A stretch of 64,000 nucleotides of DNA from Ulvibacterium sp. (GTDB lineage Bacteria; Bacteroidota; Bacteroidia; Flavobacteriales; Flavobacteriaceae). The notes below the pieces were generated by a model, which worked only from the letters and a program-made list of their open reading frames with translations, searched no databases and was not told the DNA's origin. Location: positions 186,001 through 250,000 of the forward strand of contig NZ_JANQOO010000017.1 of the NCBI RefSeq assembly GCF_028285715.1. Reading direction: 5' to 3'. The position numbers and the translations under genes are program-made. Shown in pieces: positions 55,973 through 64,000 of the stretch (within the stretch, counting starts at the first letter, position 1; each line of letters starts with the position of its first letter).

Positions 55973-56989
55973 TTATCTAAATCCGAAGTTTATACCTACG
56001 GCCAGATTATTGAATTCAGCCAAGGTATAGTCGACATTCAATCTAAAGAATCCCAGCTTTAACTTTGCACCGATATTGGCCCGTACCCCGCTGGCATCCT
56101 GATCTATTGAAAAAGGATCGGTATAGGTCTCTTGAAAAGGACCGGATTGCACGATATAGGTCCCCAGGATATCCGTAGTGGCTTTGCCGGTCATATACCC
56201 TATTCCCCCGTAGAAGTTGATAACCGGGAGCTTGGTAGAAGCAACGGCCTGAAAGACCCAGGTATTCATGACCACATCTATTCTTTGATCTTGACCCGCG
56301 ATAATATCAGTAGTGCTAAAATCATAGGTAGCATCTAAATGGGTGTATCCAATTACACCGGAAATAGCCAAGGGAAACAGCTTTTCCGCAGGCAGATGAC
56401 TGGTGAACTCATGTTGTAGGCCAAAACCGTAAAGCCCTGCGGCGATATCATCTGTATTGATTTTTGGAAAAAAGCGCGCCTTTATCTCCGTTCCCTTGAA
56501 CAATCCCACACTGGCCTGCAAAAAGGCCGAGGGAATGACATTGATATCCTCGGAAGCAAGGCCGGAAGGTAATTCGAACTCTTCACGTTCGGTAATGCCC
56601 GGGGCTATTTCCGCCTCCACAAAGACGCGAACACCTTCAATGTCTCCCAAAGCCGTGGAAACCGGTCTTTGCGTACTACCATCCACAAACTGAAGGTTTT
56701 CATAATCGGCGGTATTCAAGACAAATGATTTTTTATCGTCCTTATTCTTAAAAGACGACACATTACCAATTATTGAAATCTCGAAGCCGCCCAGCGGTTT
56801 GGATTCTCCCGAGTTATACCACCCATTTGAGATACTGTGCATCGCCCCCTCGGATACCGGTGCCAAATAGTCTGTGGTATACCGTTCGGCGTCCTCTAGG
56901 CCAGCGGTTAACAGATCATTGATATTGGATTGTGAAAGGACTATTTGAAATCCGAAAAGTACTAGACATAAGGAAACTACAGTTTTCAT
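55973..56989 (-). CDS. DUF6588 family outer-membrane-like protein
   Basis: 338 aa with signal peptide (VVSLCLVLFGFQIVLSQ). The mature part begins NDLLTAGLEDAERYTTDYLA and contains PVSEGAMHSISNGWYNSGE, then amphipathic strands to the end (LNVDYTLAEFNNLAVGINFGFR), which suggests a beta-barrel. I recognise it as a DUF6588-type protein of Bacteroidota. Role unknown. It starts 71 bp after the gyrB stop on the same strand, but the gyrB terminator separates the two. Confidence 0.82.
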   Translation of the reverse strand: MKTVVSLCLVLFGFQIVLSQSNINDLLTAGLEDAERYTTDYLAPVSEGAMHSISNGWYNSGESKPLGGFEISIIGNVSSFKNKDDKKSFVLNTADYENLQFVDGSTQRPVSTALGDIEGVRVFVEAEIAPGITEREEFELPSGLASEDINVIPSAFLQASVGLFKGTEIKARFFPKINTDDIAAGLYGFGLQHEFTSHLPAEKLFPLAISGVIGYTHLDATYDFSTTDIIAGQDQRIDVVMNTWVFQAVASTKLPVINFYGGIGYMTGKATTDILGTYIVQSGPFQETYTDPFSIDQDASGVRANIGAKLKLGFFRLNVDYTLAEFNNLAVGINFGFR

Positions 56990-57010
56990 TGTATGATTTT
57001 TCCCTAAAAC

Positions 57011-57042
57011 TAAAAAACCCCGACCTAAGTGTCAGGGTTTTT
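57011..57042 (-). terminator. gyrB terminator
   Basis: Stem AAAACCC-GAC with one mismatch against GTC-GGGTTTT (57013-57042), ending in a T-run on the minus strand. It lies 19 bp beyond the gyrB stop codon. Confidence 0.8.
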
Positions 57043-57060
57043 GTTGTGAAGTGACGATTC

Positions 57061-59019
<1,959 letters not shown>

Positions 59020-59110
59020 TCACCTTCCCAATAATCATTGGGCGCCTAAGAAAATCAGTAGATATTTACTTTTCCCAAAGGCTTGGTCCCATTCAGTTTT
59101 TGCAATCTTA

Positions 59111-59118
59111 CAAATATA
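59111..59118 (-). promoter_or_regulatory. -7 element upstream of gyrB
   Basis: The minus strand reads TATATTTG, an exact TAnnTTTG, 110-117 bp upstream of the start codon. No TTG lies at the usual spacing, so the assignment is provisional. Confidence 0.4.
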
Positions 59119-59354
59119 CGGAAAACCCCATAGAATATAGTGTTTTCCTCCTTTTAAAGCCTCTAAGTTATCAACAAAAATTGTGGAAAATATTAGTGGT
59201 TTTCCCATTAGGGTCTTGACCGATTTTTTATTGAAAAACAAGGATGCAAAAAATCAAAAATCAAGGTTCGTCCATTTCTTTTTTTCCTACCAAATATGAC
59301 ACGTTTACAGGATCAATTCGGGCCATAAGGTTTTCTACAACCTGGGTCTCATAA

Positions 59355-59381
59355 CAAAACCCCGCCTGGGATGGCGGGGTT
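59355..59381 (-). terminator. Second hairpin downstream of asnB
   Basis: Perfect 9-bp stem AACCCCGCC / GGCGGGGTT with a 6-nt loop, followed by TTTGTTAT on the minus strand. It lies 143 bp past the asnB stop. Confidence 0.65.
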
Positions 59382-59394
59382 AAGGACTAATTAA

Positions 59395-59428
59395 AATAAA
59401 AAACTGAGCCCCATCACGGCAGATGGGC
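59395..59428 (-). terminator. asnB terminator
   Basis: Stem GCCCATC / GATGGGGC (one bulged G) with a 6-nt loop TGCCGT, followed by TCAGTTTTTTATTTT on the minus strand. It is the first hairpin after the asnB gene. Confidence 0.7.
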
Positions 59429-59523
59429 AAAACAGAACTTTGTTTGTTGGGTCCAAGGCGCAAAAACCATGTATTTAATCAAAGACCGTCAACAACCTCT
59501 TTAGGCGAGGAATTCCATAAATT

Positions 59524-61194
59524 TCATTTCACGTAGGCGTCGTCATGTACATTGGCTACAGCCCTTCCCGAAGGATCGTTCATATTCTTGAATGCCTCGT
59601 CCCATTCCAAGGCAATCTTGGTGCTACAGGCAACCGAGGGTTCCTGAGGAACGCATAATGCCGCGGCATCCGAGGGGAAATGTCCCTCAAAAATGGAACG
59701 ATAATAAAACTCCTCCTTTGTTGTCGGGGTCTGTAACGGGAACCGGAATTTGGCATTGGCCAATTGCTCATCGGAAACCTTTTCCTCCACCAATTCCTTT
59801 AAGGTATCGATCCAACTATACCCCACCCCGTCGGAAAATTGCTCTTTCTGTCTCCAGGCCACACTTTCCGGCAAATAGTCCTCAAAGGCTTTACGCACCA
59901 CCCATTTTTCCATACGTTCCCCATTGATCATTTTATCCTTGGGGTTGATACGCATGGCCACATCCATGAACTCCTTGTCCAAAAATGGCACACGCCCTTC
60001 TATACCCCAGGCCGCTAGAGACTTGTTGGCCCTAAGACAATCGTACATGTGTAATTTATCCAGTTTCCGAACGGTTTCCTCATGAAAATCCTTGGGGCTC
60101 GGTGCCTTATGGAAGTACAGGTAACCGCCAAAAAGCTCATCGGCACCCTCACCGGACAATACCATTTTTATTCCCATGGATTTGATAACCCTTGCCATAA
60201 GGTACATGGGTGTGGAAGCCCGTATGGTGGTGATATCATACGTTTCCAAATTGTAGATAACATCCTTAATAGCATCCAATCCTTCTTGTATCGTAAACTT
60301 TATTTCATGATGCACAGTACCAATATGATCGGCGACCTTTTGAGCGGCGGCCAAATCGGGGGAGCCTTCCAATCCTACCGAGAACGAATGCAATTGGGGC
60401 CACCAAGCGTCCGTGGTGTCATCCGACTCTATTCGCTTCTGGGCATATTTTTTGGCAACGGCCGAAGTGACCGAGGAATCCAAACCACCGGACAAGAGTA
60501 CCCCATAGGGAACATCGGACATCAACTGCCGATGGACCGCCGCCTCCAAAGCTTCCCTGATTTCGTTAATACTGGTCTCATTTTCCTTAACCGCTTCATA
60601 TTCCATCCAATCCCGGGTATACCATCTTTTTGGTTCCCCATCCCGGCTATACAAATAGTGACCTGGAGGAAAGAGTTCTATTTTAGTACAGGTACCTTCC
60701 AAGGCCTTTAACTCGGAGGCCACATAAAAAGTGCCGTTCTGATCCCAGCCCATATACAAAGGAATAATACCCATATGGTCCCTGGCCACAAAATACTCGT
60801 CCTTTTCCGCATCGTAAATGGCAAAACCAAAAATACCGTTCATTTCATCCAAAAAGTCCACACCCTTCTTTTGGTACAAAGCCAATATAATCTCACAATC
60901 GGATTGGGTCTGAAACTCGTAATTCCCCTCGAACTGTTTTCGTAATTCCCTATGGTTATATATTTCCCCATTAGCGGCCAAGATCAGTTTTCCATCGGCG
61001 CTGAACAAGGGTTGCTTCCCTGAAACGGGATCTACAATAGCCAATCTTTCATGGGCCAAAATGGCCTTGTCATCTGAATAGATACCACTCCAATCCGGTC
61101 CCCTGTGCCTTACTTTTTTTGACATTTCCAAAAGCTGGGGCCTCAAGGCATCGGTACTTTCCTTAACATCGAACGCACAAACAATTCCACACAT
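59524..61194 (-). CDS. asnB: Asparagine synthetase B (glutamine-hydrolysing)
   Basis: Makes asparagine from aspartate, glutamine and ATP, 556 aa. The N-terminal class II glutamine amidotransferase domain begins with the catalytic Cys2 (MCGIVCAFD) and includes ANGEIYNHRELRK. The C-terminal ATP-PPi domain has VLLSGGLDSSVTSAVAKKYA near residue 233 and LSGEGADELFGGYLYF near 350. Length and domains match bacterial AsnB. The upstream region shows no exact -7 element. Confidence 0.97.
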   Translation of the reverse strand: MCGIVCAFDVKESTDALRPQLLEMSKKVRHRGPDWSGIYSDDKAILAHERLAIVDPVSGKQPLFSADGKLILAANGEIYNHRELRKQFEGNYEFQTQSDCEIILALYQKKGVDFLDEMNGIFGFAIYDAEKDEYFVARDHMGIIPLYMGWDQNGTFYVASELKALEGTCTKIELFPPGHYLYSRDGEPKRWYTRDWMEYEAVKENETSINEIREALEAAVHRQLMSDVPYGVLLSGGLDSSVTSAVAKKYAQKRIESDDTTDAWWPQLHSFSVGLEGSPDLAAAQKVADHIGTVHHEIKFTIQEGLDAIKDVIYNLETYDITTIRASTPMYLMARVIKSMGIKMVLSGEGADELFGGYLYFHKAPSPKDFHEETVRKLDKLHMYDCLRANKSLAAWGIEGRVPFLDKEFMDVAMRINPKDKMINGERMEKWVVRKAFEDYLPESVAWRQKEQFSDGVGYSWIDTLKELVEEKVSDEQLANAKFRFPLQTPTTKEEFYYRSIFEGHFPSDAAALCVPQEPSVACSTKIALEWDEAFKNMNDPSGRAVANVHDDAYVK

Positions 61195-61404
61195 ATCAAT
61201 TAAATTCTATCAATTTGAAGGCAAAGATGTAGATAATATTTCCAAAAAAAATAATAAATGAATTTTATATTACTAATTAACACTTTTATCTATTATTTTA
61301 ACAAATAATGTAATTTAAATTAGCGATATTGAAGAAAAATGGAACGCTCTGTAAGTTGCCCAAATTTTAACGACTTTTTGTAAGTTTACAATTGGATTAC
61401 TAAC

Positions 61405-61412
61405 TAGCTTTG
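61405..61412 (+). promoter_or_regulatory. -7 element of the DUF2911 gene
   Basis: TAGCTTTG matches TAnnTTTG, 25 bp before the chosen start codon. The nearest TTG upstream (61378-61380) has a spacer of 24 nt. Confidence 0.45.
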
Positions 61413-61436
61413 AGCACACTAAAAACAAAAACGAAC

Positions 61437-61976
61437 ATGAAAAAATTATGCTCTTTTGCCATTTTAATAGTGGCAATGGTATTTGCTTCCGAGGCTTCGG
61501 CCCAGAAATTTGATGGACTGGACAAAAGTCCGATGGATATGGCTGCCTATCCTTCCAGTTATAGGGTTTCCGAAAAAGCGGTACGAATCATTTATAGCCG
61601 TCCACAGTTAAAAGGCCGTTCTTTGTCCGAACTCGCCCCGGCGGGAAAAGTTTGGCGTACCGGTGCCAATGAGGCCGCAGAAATTACATTTTATAAGGAC
61701 GTAACATTTGGCGATAAAGCGGTTTCCGCGGGTACCTATGCCTTATTTACCATTCCTGGTAAGGATCAATGGACCGTTGTACTTAATAATAACCTGAATC
61801 AATGGGGGGCTTATTCTTATGATGAATCTGCCGACGTAGCCAGGATTACCGTATCGGCCAGTTCCGACGGTTCTTCCCTAGATGCCTTTTCAATTGCCTT
61901 TAAGGAGGTGGACAACGGAGCACATATGGTCATGGGTTGGGACAAGACCCGGGTAGCCGTACCGATAACCCTTTAA
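61437..61976 (+). CDS. DUF2911 family secreted protein
   Basis: Secreted protein of about 179 aa (signal peptide CSFAILIVAMVFASEASAQ). The DUF2911 domain has RIIYSRPQLKGRSL, GKVWRTGANEAAEITFYKDV, TYALFTIPGKDQWTVVLN and NQWGAYSYDESADVARI. Function unknown. I chose the ATG at 61437 at the signal peptide; the frame starts nine codons earlier. Confidence 0.92.
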   Translation: MKKLCSFAILIVAMVFASEASAQKFDGLDKSPMDMAAYPSSYRVSEKAVRIIYSRPQLKGRSLSELAPAGKVWRTGANEAAEITFYKDVTFGDKAVSAGTYALFTIPGKDQWTVVLNNNLNQWGAYSYDESADVARITVSASSDGSSLDAFSIAFKEVDNGAHMVMGWDKTRVAVPITL

Positions 61977-61996
61977 AAATTCTGTTTACTTCATAC

Positions 61997-62028
61997 AAAA
62001 CCCGGAGAATAAAAGCTCCGGGTTTTTT
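61997..62028 (+). terminator. Terminator after the DUF2911 gene
   Basis: Stem AAAACCCGGAG / CTCCGGGTTTT with an 8-nt loop and a following T-run, 20 bp past the stop codon. Confidence 0.88.
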
Positions 62029-62132
62029 GTTGATTCAATCCGTACATGGGGTCCTTATCGTTTTCATCTTGAAACAACAGGCCACCGGATTACCATTTTT
62101 ACCTTGCTAGCTCCCCTTCTCTAAAAAGGAGT

Positions 62133-62576
62133 CTATTCCGGCGAGATACTCTTTACACCTTCTATCACATAATCTCCTTCCTGTGAAGAACTTTTTCCGG
62201 ACATTTTGCTTCCTTCAGCGGTCAAATTGACCGTAACCACCCCTCCTTCGATCATTAAGGTAAAACTTATGGTATTCTTTTTTACTGTGACGTTCTCACC
62301 CCTGAAAGTCCCCATACCGGTCTGTACCTGAACCTGGTATTGGCCATCTTGCCCAACAATCAATATAAGACCTTTGTCATAACCTTCTGGAGCACCTATA
62401 GCTTTATATTCCCAACCGCCAACCAAATTGTCACCGATTGCCAAAATTAGATTTTTGTCCGTTTGGGGGACCATTTCCTGTAACGGGAGGGTGGCATGTA
62501 GGACAAAACAAAAACTGAATGCCAGAAAGGTCGGCATGCCAAAAATTCCTCGGATAGGGTTACATCGCTTTTTCAT
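62133..62576 (-). CDS. Small secreted protein of unknown function
   Basis: 147 aa with an N-terminal hydrophobic signal (TFLAFSFCFVLHATLPLQ). The rest is a compact beta-rich part: LVGGWEYKAIGAPEGYDKGL, DGQYQVQVQTGMGTFRG and NTISFTLMIEGGVVTVNLTA, which looks like a short lipocalin-like or DUF-type domain. I do not recognise the family. No operon partner is apparent; the NYN gene upstream is on the same strand, 60 bp before. Confidence 0.7.
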   Translation of the reverse strand: MKKRCNPIRGIFGMPTFLAFSFCFVLHATLPLQEMVPQTDKNLILAIGDNLVGGWEYKAIGAPEGYDKGLILIVGQDGQYQVQVQTGMGTFRGENVTVKKNTISFTLMIEGGVVTVNLTAEGSKMSGKSSSQEGDYVIEGVKSISPE

Positions 62577-62636
62577 CTGTATTAATTTAAAGGGATTGTA
62601 CTTTGTACCGTTAATTTATAAAAATAAATTTGTTCG

Positions 62637-63395
62637 TTACGTTTTCGTAGATCTTATCTTTTCCTTGATCCTTACATAAATTAATTTCTTTTTTCCTCGC
62701 GAATCCTCACGCCGCTCTATCTCAAAACCAGGTAATGAGGCAATCAATGGGGTTAGTTTTTGAAAACCGTAGTTGCGGGAATCGAAATTGGGTTGTTTTT
62801 TTTGGAGCAGGCTGCCCACGTCACCTAAAAAGGCCCATCCATCATCATCGGCAACATCATCTATCGTGGTAGCAATCAGTTTGATTACCTTGGGCCCGAT
62901 TTTATCCAAGTTACGCTTCGTTTTGCTCTTCCGGACAGTAGTGTCCGAAGCATCTTCTTCAGATCGATCCTTTAGGATTTCGAGGTAGATGAAACGATCG
63001 CAGGCTACTATAAAGGGATCTGGAGTCTTCTTTTCGCCGATTCCGAATACTTGCATTCCTGCTTCGCGAAGCCTAGTGGCCAAACGGGTAAAATCGCTAT
63101 CGCTGCTTACCAGACAAAACCCATTTACCTTGCCGGAATACAGAATGTCCATGGCATCGATTATCATAGCGGAATCCGTAGCGTTCTTCCCGGTAGTATA
63201 CCCATATTGTTGAATTGGGGTAATGGCATTTTCAAGGAGTACATTCTTCCATTTTCCCAAACGGGGATTAGTCCAATCCCCATAAATTCGTTTTATCGTG
63301 GGATTTCCGTATTTGGCGATTTCCTCCATCATTTCCTTTACGTACCCGGCTGGTATATTATCACCATCTATCAATACGGCCAGTCTTATGTCCAT
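62637..63395 (-). CDS. NYN-domain / LOTUS (OST-HTH) RNA-associated protein
   Basis: 252 aa with no signal. Residues about 1-145 form a PIN-like NYN nuclease domain: the metal-binding acidic residues are in RLAVLIDGDNIPAG near residue 9, NATDSAMIIDAMDIL near 71 and VSSDSDFTRLATRLREAG near 97. Residues about 165-245 resemble an OST-HTH/LOTUS domain (LIATTIDDVADDDGWAFLGDVG ... SRNYGFQKLTPLI). This two-domain arrangement is found in RNA-processing or RNA-binding proteins. Catalytic activity is a prediction. A -7 element lies at 63442-63449. Confidence 0.88.
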   Translation of the reverse strand: MDIRLAVLIDGDNIPAGYVKEMMEEIAKYGNPTIKRIYGDWTNPRLGKWKNVLLENAITPIQQYGYTTGKNATDSAMIIDAMDILYSGKVNGFCLVSSDSDFTRLATRLREAGMQVFGIGEKKTPDPFIVACDRFIYLEILKDRSEEDASDTTVRKSKTKRNLDKIGPKVIKLIATTIDDVADDDGWAFLGDVGSLLQKKQPNFDSRNYGFQKLTPLIASLPGFEIERREDSRGKKKLIYVRIKEKIRSTKT

Positions 63396-63441
63396 GTCTA
63401 TCTCGTGAAAGTATACAAAGTACGGAGATTACAGCCAACTA

Positions 63442-63449
63442 CAAAGGTA
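63442..63449 (-). promoter_or_regulatory. -7 element of the NYN/LOTUS gene
   Basis: The minus strand reads TACCTTTG (TAnnTTTG), 47-54 bp upstream of the start codon. No TTG lies at the usual distance, and the OmpA-type gene ends just upstream. Confidence 0.4.
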
Positions 63450-63456
63450 TATATGA

Positions 63457-64000
63457 TTATTCTTGCTTTGAAATTACGAACTCCACGCGTCGGTTTTGTC
63501 CACGCCCAATTTCTGTAGTGTTATCGGCCACGGGTCTTGTACCACCATGTCCGTGCCATAAAATCCTTTCCTTAGGCAACCCCAGATGCACGAGGTAATC
63601 CGCTACGGATCTTGCCCTTTCCTTGGATAGGTGCTGATTGTACGCTAAGGAGCCTATGGAGTCCGTATGTCCATGAATTTGTATTTTGAGGGAGGCGTCA
63701 TCCGCTAGGTATTGGAAAATTTTGCGCACTTCAGTTTTCTCGTTATCCAATAATTGTGACCTATCAAATTCAAAAAGTACATTTTTAAAAATATGGATTT
63801 GATCCAATGCGATACCTTCAATTTTATCCGAAGGATTGTTCTCCACGGAAGCGTAATCTTTATTCATTTCTTCAACGGACTCAACCTTCAACATATCAAT
63901 ATAATAGTAGGCTCCCTTCTTGGCATAGCGTTTGGTCTTTAGAAACCTCGTACGGGAATTGTTCTTAAAGTTCCCAACGGTTACGAAACTTTCCCATCCT
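63457..64000 (-). CDS. OmpA-family outer-membrane protein, 5' end cut by the window edge
   Basis: Partial gene: the same frame stays open to position 64000, so the true start lies beyond the right edge. The C-terminal OmpA domain is complete: NVLFEFDRSQLLDNEKTEV, HGHTDSIGS, LSKERARSVADYL and RRVEFVISK bind peptidoglycan. Upstream of the ATG at 63894 the frame reads WESFVTVGNF, then RTRFLKTKRYAKK and YYYIDMLKVE. This YYYID ending resembles the jelly-roll carbohydrate-binding-like domain found before OmpA domains in Bacteroidota (inference). Likely an envelope anchor. Confidence 0.88.
   Translation of the reverse strand, partial: GWESFVTVGNFKNNSRTRFLKTKRYAKKGAYYYIDMLKVESVEEMNKDYASVENNPSDKIEGIALDQIHIFKNVLFEFDRSQLLDNEKTEVRKIFQYLADDASLKIQIHGHTDSIGSLAYNQHLSKERARSVADYLVHLGLPKERILWHGHGGTRPVADNTTEIGRGQNRRVEFVISKQE

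Noticed and set aside
59035-59241. 68-codon frame between gyrB and asnB
   Set aside because: Overlaps a -7 promoter element and has no recognisable features.
60082-60711. 209-codon plus-strand frame opposite asnB
   Set aside because: Antisense shadow of a well-conserved enzyme; composition follows the reverse of the asnB codons.

Overview
The window comes from a member of the Bacteroidota, most probably a marine-type Flavobacteriaceae. The evidence is two proteins with type B type-IX-secretion sorting domains, a fused SecD-SecF, a Rho with a long low-complexity insert, LytS/LytTR signalling, BT_3928-, DUF1599- and DUF4293-type proteins, and promoters that follow the Bacteroidota TTG / TAnnTTTG pattern with 19-20 nt spacing instead of the classical -35/-10. 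No genus is assigned. The base composition looks even apart from one GC-rich Gly-Trp coding block near 36.05-36.3 kb. I see no insertion sequence, prophage, integrase, CRISPR array or rRNA gene.

Region 0-3.1 kb holds a LytTR response regulator and its histidine kinase, then a divergent Tat-exported NAD-dependent epimerase-like protein. Region 3.2-16.3 kb is the main accessory locus: one minus-strand run of seven genes (GH92, SSS sodium symporter, GH130, CBM9-like protein, GH92, GH92, DUF4838). The joint reading is a pathway for alpha-mannose-rich glycans, probably high-mannose N-glycans. Exported GH92 enzymes trim alpha-mannosides, the symporter imports a small product, and the GH130 enzyme, which resembles Man-beta-1,4-GlcNAc phosphorylases, phosphorolyses the core disaccharide. 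No SusC/SusD pair is present in the window. A 23-bp inverted-repeat element lies just upstream of the first gene.

Region 16.7-32.2 kb is mostly housekeeping: a split YeeE/YedE-type sulfur transporter, a six-gene minus-strand operon (DUF1599, BT_3928-like, TlpA-like, tpiA, prmA, clpS), folP with the c-di-AMP cyclase gene cdaA, truA with an MsbA-like ABC exporter, two phosphoesterases, an ArsR/SRPBCC pair with repeated operator-like sites, DUF4293, rho and a HEAT-repeat protein.

Region 32.2-42 kb holds a two-domain fasciclin lipoprotein, rpsT, two identical tRNA-Glu genes, proS, a striking Gly-Trp-rich lipoprotein, a FadL-type porin and two tandem T9SS type B proteins. Region 42-64 kb holds folE, cysS, yidD, lgt, a DUF192 lipoprotein, a GNAT enzyme, ppc, a double-ABC ATPase with a degenerate first domain, secDF, mdh, a small lipoprotein, a DUF6588 protein, gyrB, asnB, a DUF2911 protein, a small secreted protein, a NYN/LOTUS protein and the 3' part of an OmpA-family gene that runs off the right edge.

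Most of the window is ordinary core genome. The parts most worth a second look are the SusCD-less mannoside operon and its inverted repeat, the Gly-Trp/Ser-Arg lipoprotein next to proS, the ArsR operator pair and the half-dead double-ABC protein.
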